DNA of 64,000 bases from Prauserella marina (GCF_002240355.1 NZ_CP016353.1:2964501-3028500), one strand, 5' to 3'; positions 48,846 to 57,982 are shown, counted from the first letter of the stretch. Numbers and translations: made by a program. Notes: generated from the sequence alone by a model not told the origin.

Positions 48846-49826
48846 ATGATTACACCGACACCGGCAACACCGGCTTCGACACCAAGTACGCCACCGGCAC
48901 CGAGCACACCGACGACAACGCCACCGACACCGAACACACTGACACCGGGCACCACGACATCGAGTGCAACGACGACAACGCCACCGGCGACAACACCGGG
49001 CACCACGACACCACCGACAACGGCACCACACACGACGACAACGACGGGTGGCGTGGCGCCGAAAGTGATCGCCGCCGTCGCGGGTCTTGTACTGCTGGCA
49101 GGGGGATTCTGGGCATTGTTCGCCCCGGCGTCGTTCGCCGACTTCGCCGGTTTTCCCGCGCACACGCACTTCTCGCACGACCTCGGCGCGTTCCAGCTCG
49201 GCATCGGGGCCACGTTGCTGCTGGCCACGATATGGGGAGACGCGCTCGCCGTCGCGCTCGCGGGCTTCGCCGTTGCCGGGACCGTGCACGCGATCAACCA
49301 CATCGTGGATCTGGACGAGGGCGGTGCGGTATGGCAGCTCGTGCTGCTGGCTGTCCTGTCGGTCGCCGCGGGGACCGGCCTCGCGCTCCGGTTGCGATCG
49401 CTGGGTTTCGTGACCGGCGTGGTCACGACGGTCACGACACCGGAGTTCGCGCATTTGGTACGGCAGAAGACGATCAGCCTCACCACCTACCGCAAGGACG
49501 GGCGCCAGGGGAGCAGCCCGGTGAGCATCGTCGTCGACGGAAACAAGGCATTCCTGCGCAGTTTCGAGAAATCGCTCAAGACCCGCAGAGTCGCCAGGGA
49601 CTCCAGGGTTGAGGTGACGCGGAGCAACGGCTCGGGCCGTCAGCTCACCGGAACACCGCTGCCGGGCAATCTGCGCAGGCTCGAAGGAGCGGAGAACCGG
49701 AACGCCGCCCGGCAAATGCGCCGGAAATATCCGATACTGCACGGAGTGATCGTCCCGCTGGTTCACCGGCTGGGTCGATCGAAGACCGGCCGCACCGTCC
49801 ACTTCGAACTGACCGCTCGCCCTTGA
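48846..49826 (+). CDS. Thr/Pro-rich membrane protein fused to a PPOX-class oxidoreductase domain
   Basis: The 326-residue product begins with about 66 residues made almost only of Thr, Pro, Ala and Ser. It then has about four hydrophobic helices (residues 72-185, including VIAAVAGLVLLAGGFWALF) resembling small DUF4345-type membrane proteins, and from residue 198 a pyridoxamine-5'-phosphate-oxidase-like domain of the F420/FMN-dependent Rv2061 type (FAHLVRQKTISLTTYRKDGR, then SPVSIVVDGNKAFLRS). Such a fusion would hold a flavin/F420 reductase at the membrane. ATG 48846 has GGAAGGG nine bases upstream. The low-complexity head is encoded by DNA repeats and may vary in length. Confidence 0.75.
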   Translation: MITPTPATPASTPSTPPAPSTPTTTPPTPNTLTPGTTTSSATTTTPPATTPGTTTPPTTAPHTTTTTGGVAPKVIAAVAGLVLLAGGFWALFAPASFADFAGFPAHTHFSHDLGAFQLGIGATLLLATIWGDALAVALAGFAVAGTVHAINHIVDLDEGGAVWQLVLLAVLSVAAGTGLALRLRSLGFVTGVVTTVTTPEFAHLVRQKTISLTTYRKDGRQGSSPVSIVVDGNKAFLRSFEKSLKTRRVARDSRVEVTRSNGSGRQLTGTPLPGNLRRLEGAENRNAARQMRRKYPILHGVIVPLVHRLGRSKTGRTVHFELTARP

Positions 49827-49834
49827 CTGCGCCG

Positions 49835-49865
49835 CCGGAGATCACCAAGATCTGGTGATCTCCGG
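49835..49865. terminator. Perfect 13-bp hairpin
   Basis: CCGGAGATCACCA (49835-49847) and TGGTGATCTCCGG (49853-49865) pair fully around AGATC. It follows the fusion gene stop by 8 bases and ends 24 bases before the permease start, so it is probably the terminator of the fusion gene, though an operator for the permease is possible. There is no T-tract. Confidence 0.75.
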
Positions 49866-49889
49866 TGAGCGCGGAAGGGATGTGGGGGA

Positions 49890-51308
49890 ATGTCGAACCC
49901 CGGTGCCGAAAACGGAAGCCTTGCCCGCGTTCTCGGCAGAATGGACGTCATCGCCATCGCGTTCGGGTCGATGATCGGCTTCGGCTGGATCGTGCTGACC
50001 GGGGATTTCCTCGACGGAGCAGGAGCGGGTGGTGCCGCGCTGGCCTTCGTCATCGGCGGTGTGGTCGTGGGACTCGTCGGCCTGACCTATGCCGAACTGG
50101 TGTCGGCCATGCCAGCCGTCGGCGGCGAGCACAACTACGCCTTGCGCGCTCTCGGTTCACGGCCCGCGTTCGTCACCTCGTGGTCGCTCGTGCTCGGCTA
50201 CATCTCGGTCGTCGCGTTCGAGGCGGTGGCCCTTCCGCAGACGTTGCTTTACCTCATACCCGATCTTCCAGCCGGATTGCTGTGGTCGGTGGCCGGGTAC
50301 GACGTGTACGCGACGTGGGTCGGAGTCGGTGTGCTCGGCGCGGTCGCGCTGACCGTGCTCAACTATGTCGGTGTGCGGCCGGCCGCCGTCTTCCAGAACG
50401 TCGCCGTCCTTTTCCTCGCCGCGGTCGGGGTGTTGCTGACCATCGGCGCGGTCACGGGTGGCTCGACGGCGAACATGGAACCGTTGTTCACGGGCGGGAT
50501 GTCCGGAGTTCTCGTGGTTCTGGTCGCGACACCGTTCCTTTTCGTCGGTTTCGACGTGATCCCGCAGTCGGCCGAGGAGATCGATCTGCCGCCGCGGCGC
50601 ATCGGCAGGCTGCTGTTGTGGTCGGTGCTGCTCGCCGTCGGCTGGTACGTCATGATCATGCTCACCGTCGGTTCCGGCCTTGGCGCGGGAGAGCGGGCGG
50701 GTTCGGAGGTTCCGACCGCCGATGCCATGGCGTGGTTGTGGAGTTCGTCGGCGATGGGCACCGTGCTCGTGCTCGGCGGCATCGCCGGGATCATCACGAG
50801 CTGGAACGGATTCCTCATCGGCGCGAGCAGGTTGCTGCTGGCCATGGCCAAATCCGGAATGCTGCCGAAGTGGTTCGGCAAGGTGCATCCGCGATTCGGA
50901 ACGCCGAGCAACGCGGTGTTGTTCATCGGCGTGCTTTCGGCGATCGCGCCGCTGTTCGGCAGGCAGATGCTGGTGTGGCTGTCGGACGCGGGCAGTCTGA
51001 GCATCATCGTCGCCTACCTGATGGTCGCGCTGTGCTTCCTCGTGTTGCGCAGGCGCGAGCCCGCGATGCCGCGACCGTTCCGGGTACCGGCGGGAGGGGT
51101 CGTCGGCACCACGGCGATCGTGCTCGCGCTGGGGGTGGGTGTGTTGTTCCTGCCGGGGATGCCGGCCGAACTCGTCTGGCCGTACGAATGGGCCATCGTC
51201 GGATTCTGGTGGCTTGGCGGGATCGTGCTGGTGTTCCGGCTGCCAAGGGTCGGGCCCGGCGTCGACGCGGACGAGCGCCTGATGGCGACCGTTCGACAAC
51301 GGCACTGA
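49890..51308 (+). CDS. APC-superfamily amino-acid permease
   Basis: The 472-residue protein has about twelve membrane helices. It starts with the APC signature DVIAIAFGSMIGFGWIVLTG (helix 1 unwound region GSMIGFG) and contains FVGFDVIPQSAEEIDLPPRR in helix 6-loop 6-7, typical of the amino acid-polyamine-organocation family. The substrate, an amino acid or amine, is not defined. It stands between terminator-like and promoter elements and appears to be monocistronic. Confidence 0.88.
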   Translation: MSNPGAENGSLARVLGRMDVIAIAFGSMIGFGWIVLTGDFLDGAGAGGAALAFVIGGVVVGLVGLTYAELVSAMPAVGGEHNYALRALGSRPAFVTSWSLVLGYISVVAFEAVALPQTLLYLIPDLPAGLLWSVAGYDVYATWVGVGVLGAVALTVLNYVGVRPAAVFQNVAVLFLAAVGVLLTIGAVTGGSTANMEPLFTGGMSGVLVVLVATPFLFVGFDVIPQSAEEIDLPPRRIGRLLLWSVLLAVGWYVMIMLTVGSGLGAGERAGSEVPTADAMAWLWSSSAMGTVLVLGGIAGIITSWNGFLIGASRLLLAMAKSGMLPKWFGKVHPRFGTPSNAVLFIGVLSAIAPLFGRQMLVWLSDAGSLSIIVAYLMVALCFLVLRRREPAMPRPFRVPAGGVVGTTAIVLALGVGVLFLPGMPAELVWPYEWAIVGFWWLGGIVLVFRLPRVGPGVDADERLMATVRQRH

Positions 51309-51331
51309 GAAAGCGCGACCGTCCGGAAACC

Positions 51332-51359
51332 TTGCGCGAAGCCGATCTTGCACTGTAAA
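51332..51359 (+). promoter_or_regulatory. Promoter of the sugar-dehydrogenase gene
   Basis: TTGCGC (51332-51337), 16 bases, then TGTAAA (51354-51359) form a plausible vegetative promoter. The LacI-type operators begin 5 bases downstream, in a position that would block initiation or early elongation. Confidence 0.5.
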
Positions 51360-51363
51360 GTCT

Positions 51364-51391
51364 GCAAGCGCTTTCTTGAAAGCGCTTTCAA
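51364..51391. promoter_or_regulatory. Two adjacent LacI/GalR-type operators
   Basis: The second site, TTGAAAGCGCTTTCAA (51376-51391), is a perfect 16-base palindrome with the central CG of LacI/GalR-family operators. The first, centred on AAGCGCTT (51366-51373), is an overlapping imperfect copy 14 bases upstream. They lie directly in front of the sugar-dehydrogenase gene. No LacI-family gene is in this window, so the repressor is encoded elsewhere. Confidence 0.75.
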
Positions 51392-51407
51392 GGCGGAGGA
51401 CTCAAAG

Positions 51408-53483
51408 GTGAGCATGATGTCGAAGCCGAGATGGTCGTTACTGGCGACCGTCACCCTCGTCACGACGTTGCTGGCCGGTGCGCCGGCGGCCGCGCAAGAC
51501 GAAGGGCCGATCACTGACCCCATCCCCGAAGATCCGGTCACCTCGGAACTGGGCCTGACCGTGCGAGAATTCGCCCAGTTCCCGAAATCGGAGCCGACTC
51601 CGGCGCCGACCGACCCGAGGTTGATGCGGCACGCTCGCATCAACCACCTCGGCGAGCTTCCCGACGGTTCGGGCAGAAAGTACGTACCCGACCTCAACGG
51701 GAACCTGTACTTCGTGCCGGAGAGCGGCGAGCCCGAAGTGTATCTCGATGTGAAAGCCGAATTCCCCGACTTCTTCTCCGGCAGGGGAATGGGCCAGGGA
51801 TTCGGGTTCGTGACCTTCGATCCCGACTTCAGGCGCAACGGCGTCTTCTACACCGTGCATACCGAAGCGGGTGCCGCACTGGACAAGGAGACGACCTTCC
51901 CCCGGCAGCCGCGAACGCAATACCACGGCATCGTCACCGAGTGGCGCGCCGACGACCCTGCCTCGGACACCTTCCACGGCACCAGCAGGGAAATACTGCG
52001 GCTCGGTTTCGCGCAGCAGATCCACGGAATCCAGCAGATCGACTTCAATCCAACGGCGAAGCGCAATTCCGAGGATCACGGGCTGCTCTACATCGCCGTA
52101 GGCGACGGCGGTCTCGGCGTTTCCAGTACGGAGCCGCAGGATCTCTCGACGCCGCACGGCAAGATCCTGCGCATCGATCCGCACGGGAACGACAGCGTGA
52201 ACGGTCAGTACGGCGTTCCGGCGTCGAATCCGTTCGTGGGGCAGCAGGACGCGGTCGGCGAGATCTTCGCCTACGGCATGCGCGACCCGCACCGCTTCAG
52301 CTGGGATCCGAAGCGAGGCCCCGGCGGCAACAGGATGTTCCTCGGACACATCGGACAGCACGCCATCGAATCGGTGTACGAGGTGCGCAAGGGCGACAAC
52401 CTCGGCTGGAGCGAGCGTGAGGGCACGTTCCGCTACGACCGTGCCGACGACTGTTACCTGTACCCGTTGCCCGATGACGACGGCAACTACGACTACGTGT
52501 ACCCGGTGGCGCAGTACGACCACAATCCGCCTCCCGACTGGGAATGCGGCACGGATGTCGGAAGGGCCATCAGCGGTGGCTTCGTCTACCGCGGTGACGA
52601 CGCGCCGGAACTGCGCGGCAAGTACCTGTTCGCGGATCTCGTCGACGGCAGGGTGTTCTACACCGAGTCCGGCGAGATGCGCAGGGGAGCCGAGCCGGCG
52701 ACCATCCACACGATGAGGCTGTACGACGAGAACGGAAACTGGGTCACGACACCGGAACTGGCCGGTGACACCAGGGTCGACCTCAGATTCGGCAGGGACG
52801 CCGACGGTGAGCTTTATCTGCTTTCCAAGGCGAACGGCAAGATCTGGAAGATCACCGGAACCAAGCGCTTCGCCGATTGCCCCACCGGATCGACCGTGGT
52901 CAAGAACGCCATGGGCGAGAAGAACTGGGCTCCGGTGACGCCGGAGAAATGGGAATTCCCCCGCCGTGAGGTGGTGCTTGCCGAGGAGGGTTCGGAGCGG
53001 CCTGGCCCGCGAAGGCCCTACGAGTACGCGGTGCTCACCAAGGGGCCCGAGTTCGGCTCGGTGCGCCTCGATGCGCAGGTGCGGCTCGATACACCGGTCG
53101 AGGTGACCAACAGGGACGTGGTGCTCGTGTTCGGCTATCAGTCCGACACGCGGTTCTACTACGCGCATCTGTCGACGGACAACACGATTTACCCGCACAA
53201 CGGGATATTCGTCGTCGACGACGCGGACAGGGAACGCATCGACCATCAATGGGATCCCGTGCGCTCTCAGGGAGCGGCGCCCGCGATCACCGACGCCGAG
53301 TGGCACGAGGTCAGCCTGACCCACTGTGCCGAAACGGGAGAGATCGCCGTGTACGTCGACGGTCAGCGGGACCCGCTGATGACGGCCGTCGATCCGACCT
53401 TCACGTCGGGAAGGGTCGGGTTCGGCTCCTTCGACAACGTCGGCAGGCTGCGTGACCTTTCGGTCATGGGGCGAAAGAGCTGA
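51408..53483 (+). CDS. Secreted PQQ-type sugar dehydrogenase (GSDH family) with C-terminal LamG-like domain
   Basis: GTG 51408, eight bases after GGAGG, gives a Sec signal peptide (residues 1-30, ending APAAAQ). The 691-residue precursor then has a beta-propeller of the glucose/sorbosone dehydrogenase family (HINHLGELPDG-like start, GLLYIAVGDGG near residue 230, YGMRDPHRFSWDP near residue 290) and a C-terminal concanavalin/LamG-like domain (residues about 500-690). It probably oxidises or binds sugars outside the cell. Whether PQQ is used is not certain, and no PQQ biosynthesis genes are here. LacI-type operators upstream suggest carbohydrate control. Confidence 0.87.
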   Translation: MSMMSKPRWSLLATVTLVTTLLAGAPAAAQDEGPITDPIPEDPVTSELGLTVREFAQFPKSEPTPAPTDPRLMRHARINHLGELPDGSGRKYVPDLNGNLYFVPESGEPEVYLDVKAEFPDFFSGRGMGQGFGFVTFDPDFRRNGVFYTVHTEAGAALDKETTFPRQPRTQYHGIVTEWRADDPASDTFHGTSREILRLGFAQQIHGIQQIDFNPTAKRNSEDHGLLYIAVGDGGLGVSSTEPQDLSTPHGKILRIDPHGNDSVNGQYGVPASNPFVGQQDAVGEIFAYGMRDPHRFSWDPKRGPGGNRMFLGHIGQHAIESVYEVRKGDNLGWSEREGTFRYDRADDCYLYPLPDDDGNYDYVYPVAQYDHNPPPDWECGTDVGRAISGGFVYRGDDAPELRGKYLFADLVDGRVFYTESGEMRRGAEPATIHTMRLYDENGNWVTTPELAGDTRVDLRFGRDADGELYLLSKANGKIWKITGTKRFADCPTGSTVVKNAMGEKNWAPVTPEKWEFPRREVVLAEEGSERPGPRRPYEYAVLTKGPEFGSVRLDAQVRLDTPVEVTNRDVVLVFGYQSDTRFYYAHLSTDNTIYPHNGIFVVDDADRERIDHQWDPVRSQGAAPAITDAEWHEVSLTHCAETGEIAVYVDGQRDPLMTAVDPTFTSGRVGFGSFDNVGRLRDLSVMGRKS

Positions 53484-53499
53484 CAGCGGAACGGATCCG

Positions 53500-54774
53500 T
53501 CACCGGCCGCACACCACGTTGGCCCAGTCCTGGGCCGACACGCCGGTGCGGATCCGTTCCAGTTCGGCCAGCAGCTGGTCGAGTCGCCCCGGATCGGCGA
53601 GGTAGCCGAGGGCGGCGCGGTGGAAGGCATTCGTCACGGCCGTCGGCATGAGGTCGGACGCGTCGTAGCACAGGACTTTCGCCGTGCTGATGATCCGCGC
53701 GACGTTCCTGGTCACCGCGTCCGACCCGGTGGTGGCGGCGACATCCTGGCGCACCGTGAACACGGCGCCCCGGTCGGCCTCGGGCCAGATGCGCTGTCCT
53801 TCGGCCGAGGCGAGAAACCGCATGAGTTCCCTCGCGGCCGGGGTGTCGCGGAACATCGTCGCGAGGTCGGCGGAAACGAGCCAGGCGTCGCCGGGCCCGG
53901 AGGGGCCGGGGGTGGGGAAGAAGTCGAACCGGGCGCCCTTGGAGCGGTAGTCGTTGACGACGTAGGAACCCTGATGTTCGAGGAAACACCCCGGATCGGC
54001 GGCGAACATCGTGTCGTTGGCGGTGGTGTAGTTGGTGAGCAGCGAACCACCGCGTCCACCGTGGACGGCTCCATCACCGAGAATCAGTTCGCCCCAGGCG
54101 ATCCAGGACTCCCGCACCTCGGGAGCCGTCCACGGCAGGTCGCCGGTGACCCAGCGCTGGTACGTTTCCGGTCCGTACCTGCGAAGCAGGATGTCCTCGA
54201 TCCAGTCGGAGCCGGGAAAACCGGTCGCCGACATGGCTCCCATGCCCATGCACCACGGTGTTCTGCCCTCGGCCGCCGCGGCGTCGGTGAGCGAGACGAG
54301 CTGGTTCCACGTGCGGGGAACGGGGCCGGTGAGCACGTTGGGGTTGAACCAGACGAGGCCCTTGAGCGCGGCCTTGACCACGACGGCGTAGGGCCGCTCC
54401 GTTCCAGCCTGCGCCAGTTGCAGCCATTGTGGACTGTAGGCCGAGCGCAGTTCGTCCTCCAGTTCCGGCAGTTGACGCAACGCTCCCTGCCGCTGGTAGT
54501 TCACGAGTTCGTTGGGGCTCGACAGTATGGCGATGTCCGGCGGGGTTCCCTGCTGGACGTCGGCGGCGAGTACCGGACTCAGCGAGCGCGTGCCGAGGTA
54601 GTCGTAGCCGATGCCGGTCTCGCGCTCGAATTCGTCGAGCACGGCGCGGAACGCGGCCTCCTCGGTTCCCGTCCACGGCCCGATGATGGTGACCCGCTCC
54701 GCGGTGGTACACGCGCTGACCTGGGTGAGCAGAGCCAGCAGGACCAGCAACACCGCTGTGCGCGCGGTTTTCAT
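53500..54774 (-). CDS. glnH: Extracellular solute-binding lipoprotein of the pknG-glnX operon (GlnH position)
   Basis: The 424-residue lipoprotein has a signal peptide with the lipobox VSAC and a family-1 solute-binding fold (RVTIIGPWTGTEEAAFRAVL, then PPDIAILSSPNELVNYQRQ and a late WPEADRGAVFTVRQD). In mycobacteria GlnH binds Asp/Glu and signals through GlnX to PknG. This protein is longer and looks more like sugar-type binding proteins, so the ligand may differ. It overlaps the preceding gene by four bases. The name is positional, not functional. Confidence 0.8.
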   Translation of the reverse strand: MKTARTAVLLVLLALLTQVSACTTAERVTIIGPWTGTEEAAFRAVLDEFERETGIGYDYLGTRSLSPVLAADVQQGTPPDIAILSSPNELVNYQRQGALRQLPELEDELRSAYSPQWLQLAQAGTERPYAVVVKAALKGLVWFNPNVLTGPVPRTWNQLVSLTDAAAAEGRTPWCMGMGAMSATGFPGSDWIEDILLRRYGPETYQRWVTGDLPWTAPEVRESWIAWGELILGDGAVHGGRGGSLLTNYTTANDTMFAADPGCFLEHQGSYVVNDYRSKGARFDFFPTPGPSGPGDAWLVSADLATMFRDTPAARELMRFLASAEGQRIWPEADRGAVFTVRQDVAATTGSDAVTRNVARIISTAKVLCYDASDLMPTAVTNAFHRAALGYLADPGRLDQLLAELERIRTGVSAQDWANVVCGR

Positions 54775-55919
54775 GAAGGATGCCCCTGGTATTCGGTGAT
54801 CCGGCGCTGAAAGCCGGTGATGATCAGCACGGCGATGCCACCGGCCCCCGCGACGATGAGCCACAGCACCGCCTGCGGCAATGCCGCGCGGTCGAACCCG
54901 GCTGTCACGTCGGCGCCGGTTCCGGCAAGCTGATCGTCGGCGGTTCCCCTCGGCACGGCGGACCCGGTCGGTGAGGCGGCGAACTCGGCGACCGAGTCGC
55001 CGCAGCCGTCCGGCTGGCAGTGACCGGTCACCAGCACGGCGACCGCGCGGCGGTCGGCGGCCGCCGCCGTGTGCGCGCGTTGTTGCCAGATGGTGATTTC
55101 CTCGCGCAACTCGTTCGCGCCGTGGTGTGCTCGCGCCTGTGCCGGGATCGTCAGCGCGGGCAGCGCGGCCACCGCGATCAGCAACCCGGTCGCGGCGAGC
55201 AGATGCGGATTGAGTCTTCGCCGGAATCGCCGGTGGTGATAGACCTGCGCCGCGCAGAGCAACACGGCGAGCGCGGCGACCGGAATCAGCCAGATCGCGC
55301 TCGCGCCCGGATGCATCCAATCGCGGGCGAGCTGGTCGTCCAGTTCGTCGAGCTGGGCGGCACGTAACTGGGAGAGATGCGGCAGGATCCCGTCCGCGTC
55401 GTGCAAGAGTTGCGCCGCGTACCAGACGTCGGTGGCACCGGCCATCGAGTCGTCGCCGGTGCGAAACCTCAGTTCGGCCTGCGACATCCAGCTCGTGTAC
55501 GACACGAGCAGCCCCTGCACGAGTTGCAGTTCTCTGCGGCTGGCCGACCCCGCGACGTTGTGCTCGGCGACCTGCGCCAGGTTCTGGCTCGCGACGCCGA
55601 TCTGTGCCTGGTAGAAGTCTCCCGCGCCGCTGAGCTGGCCTGGTCCCAGCGCGAACGCGGTGACGGCTGAGGTGTTGGCGTGCACGAGTGCCTCGTACAC
55701 CGATGCCGAACTGATGATCGCGGGTGTCGTCCTTCCACGCATCGTGTCGATCGCTGAGCGCACACCGGCGAAGGCAGCGACCGAACCCGCGAGCACGGCC
55801 ACCGTCAATACCAATGACCAACCGCGCAGCAGCCGCAACGTGCGCGCCGTCGTGCTTTTGCCGTCTCCCGGCCGCACCGTCGCGATGGCCGCGGCACCAA
55901 GTTGCGCTGGAATCCCCAT
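54771..55919 (-). CDS. glnX: GlnX-like membrane sensor protein
   Basis: The 382-residue protein has a first helix near residues 32-55, a helical extracytoplasmic domain to about residue 230, two further helices (AIWLIPVAALAVLLCAAQVY, AATGLLIAVAALPALTIP), another outside segment and a terminal helix. This matches the four-helix GlnX layout. It should relay ligand binding by the lipoprotein to the kinase. ATG 55919 shares one base with the kinase stop (TGATG), and its 3' end overlaps glnH. The longer frame to 56015 belongs to the kinase region and was rejected. Confidence 0.82.
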   Translation of the reverse strand: MGIPAQLGAAAIATVRPGDGKSTTARTLRLLRGWSLVLTVAVLAGSVAAFAGVRSAIDTMRGRTTPAIISSASVYEALVHANTSAVTAFALGPGQLSGAGDFYQAQIGVASQNLAQVAEHNVAGSASRRELQLVQGLLVSYTSWMSQAELRFRTGDDSMAGATDVWYAAQLLHDADGILPHLSQLRAAQLDELDDQLARDWMHPGASAIWLIPVAALAVLLCAAQVYHHRRFRRRLNPHLLAATGLLIAVAALPALTIPAQARAHHGANELREEITIWQQRAHTAAAADRRAVAVLVTGHCQPDGCGDSVAEFAASPTGSAVPRGTADDQLAGTGADVTAGFDRAALPQAVLWLIVAGAGGIAVLIITGFQRRITEYQGHPS

Positions 55920-57982
55920 CAGAACCAGGTTTTCGGCCGTACGGTGTTGGCGAGATCGATCAGCACGCCCTGGCTCTCGGCGTCCCTCGCCTGCCTGGCC
56001 AATCCGCGCAGGCACTGTTCGAGCTGAGCCCCTACGGCGTTGCGCCGTTCCCCGTCGCCGCTCTTAACGGCGCGGTGCAACGCGGCCTCGTAGACCTCGG
56101 TGTCGAGGCGGTCGCGCGCGGGGCCCGCGCCGCCGTTTTCCTCGTCGCCCTCCAGATTGAGTTCTGGACGGCGCAGGAAGGCGTTGACCAGATCGGTCGA
56201 GGTGGGCGGGCCCTCGCCGAGGTCACCGACGAACACGCGCACCGTCGCGATCCGTGCCGCGTAGTAGTGCAGCGACACCGCGGGAACCTGGTCGAGCACG
56301 GCCACCGCGCCCGCTCTGTCGTACTCGGCAAGGCGCAGCCTCGCCAGCGAGAACGCGGCGCTGACCTGAGTGCGGTCTCGTTGCCACACCGCGTGGTAGT
56401 AGTCGGTGGCGACGTCGGGTTTGCCCTGGTGCTCCGCGCAGTAGCCGAGCGCGAGCTTGGGCGCGGCCTCACCGGCAAGCGCGCGGTGGACCGAGAAGAA
56501 CTCGGCCTCGGCTTCGAGGATGTCGGACCGGGTGAGCGCGAGCAGTCCGCGATGCCAGCCGAGGCGCCAGTCGTACTCGCCGTCCTCACCGAGCGTCGTC
56601 GTGGCGTAGTCGAGCCACGACCGTGCCCGCTCCGGCGCTCCGACTTCGAGGTGCGCTCTGCACTGCGCGAGCGACAACTCGACGGTGTGGCCGTTGTTCT
56701 CGACCCATCCCGCGAGCTGGCCGAGCCTCCTGCGGGCGTCGGGCGCGCGCATCTCGGTGAGGAATCCGGCGCCCGCGTCGGCAGGGTCCGGTAGCGGAGG
56801 TGGCAGCATCAGCGCGATGTCGGCGGGGGAGGGGCGGCCGTCGTCCAGCGGCGGCGGGGAATAGTCCTCGGCGGGAGCGGCCGTCCAGCGTTCGAGTGGC
56901 GGCGCTGCCCCCAGCCCGACGTCGAAGAGCGCGGGGGTTTCGGCGAACAGCGCCGAAGGGACGGGCCTTGGCTCGCCGTCGCGCAGCGACTGGATCTCGC
57001 GCAGGACGCCGTCGAGCGCGCCCGCCATGTCGGCCGCCGAGACGAAGCGCTGGGCGAACGGGGCCGTCGCCCTGTCGATCACGTGCCGCAGCGACCTGAC
57101 CCCGAACGCGGTCTCACCCGCGGGATCGTCGTCACTGACGGCGAGCAGTTCGCCGAGCGTCACGCCGAGGGTGTGCAGGTCGGAGCGCACGGTCACGCCG
57201 TGTTGCGCGAGTTCCGAATCGCCGACCTGGTAACGCCTTGTCATCGCGAGCGGAGTGGTGTCGTCGCCGACCTTCCTGGTCGCGCCGAGATCGATGAGCT
57301 TGATCCGGTGACCGCCGTGCATGATGTTGTCCGGTTTCAGGTCGCAGTACAGCAGTCCCTGGCCGTGGAGGTAGTGCAGGGCGTCGAGGAGTTCCTGCGC
57401 GTAGCCGATGACGTGTTCGGCCAGCAACGGTTCCCCGAACACGTCCTCGCCCGCGCCGAGGCGGCCGAGCAATTCCCTGAGCGAGTGGCCGTTGACGAAC
57501 TCCATGACGATGTAGCCGTCCGGTTCCCGCTCGGCCGACGCGCGGTGCAGTACGAACCCGAAGATGCGCACGATGTTGGGGTGATTGAGCGCGGTCAGCG
57601 TCTTGCGCTCGGCCTCGGCGAGCTTCGTGTCCGACGGGTCGATCATGCCTTTCAGCGCGACGTACAGCTCGTCGAGCTCGATGTCCTTGGCTAGGTAGAC
57701 CCAGCCGAGGCCGCCGTGGGCGAGGCCACCGATGACCTCGTACTTGCCCGCGAGCACGGTGCCGGGGGCAAGCGCGGGTTCGGGGTCGGCGGGTGCCCCT
57801 TCGACGAGCCCGCTCGGCGAAGGCACCTCGACGAAGGGCAGCTGCGCCCCTGCCGTGTCGTAGCGCGGTAGCCGGGGAAACCCGAGCAGGTCGCCGCCGA
57901 GCTCCTCCGTGGTGGCCTCGCGCGAGGCGAACCGGTCGGGAGCGAGCGTCGTCGTGTTCGGCCTTGTCGGGTGGCGAGGCAC
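55919..57982 (-). CDS. pknG: PknG-type serine/threonine kinase lacking the rubredoxin module
   Basis: The 687-residue protein has a PknG-like kinase (residues about 85-345: AHGGLGWVYLAKD loop, lysine in VALKGM, YCDLKPDNIM catalytic loop, LIDLGA metal site), then a long TPR region ending LIDLANTVRPKTWF, as in mycobacterial PknG. Unlike that protein it has no cysteine pairs of the rubredoxin domain before the kinase; the N-terminal 85 residues contain no cysteine. The usual APE motif is also replaced by YQVGDSE. GTG 57982 has AAGG nine bases upstream. The glnX and glnH genes follow, giving a complete sensing operon. Confidence 0.88.
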   Translation of the reverse strand: MPRHPTRPNTTTLAPDRFASREATTEELGGDLLGFPRLPRYDTAGAQLPFVEVPSPSGLVEGAPADPEPALAPGTVLAGKYEVIGGLAHGGLGWVYLAKDIELDELYVALKGMIDPSDTKLAEAERKTLTALNHPNIVRIFGFVLHRASAEREPDGYIVMEFVNGHSLRELLGRLGAGEDVFGEPLLAEHVIGYAQELLDALHYLHGQGLLYCDLKPDNIMHGGHRIKLIDLGATRKVGDDTTPLAMTRRYQVGDSELAQHGVTVRSDLHTLGVTLGELLAVSDDDPAGETAFGVRSLRHVIDRATAPFAQRFVSAADMAGALDGVLREIQSLRDGEPRPVPSALFAETPALFDVGLGAAPPLERWTAAPAEDYSPPPLDDGRPSPADIALMLPPPLPDPADAGAGFLTEMRAPDARRRLGQLAGWVENNGHTVELSLAQCRAHLEVGAPERARSWLDYATTTLGEDGEYDWRLGWHRGLLALTRSDILEAEAEFFSVHRALAGEAAPKLALGYCAEHQGKPDVATDYYHAVWQRDRTQVSAAFSLARLRLAEYDRAGAVAVLDQVPAVSLHYYAARIATVRVFVGDLGEGPPTSTDLVNAFLRRPELNLEGDEENGGAGPARDRLDTEVYEAALHRAVKSGDGERRNAVGAQLEQCLRGLARQARDAESQGVLIDLANTVRPKTWF

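Noticed and set aside
51438-53630. 730-codon open frame on the minus strand
   Set aside because: It is antisense to the secreted sugar dehydrogenase, which has a signal peptide, domains and promoter. The translation matches no family.
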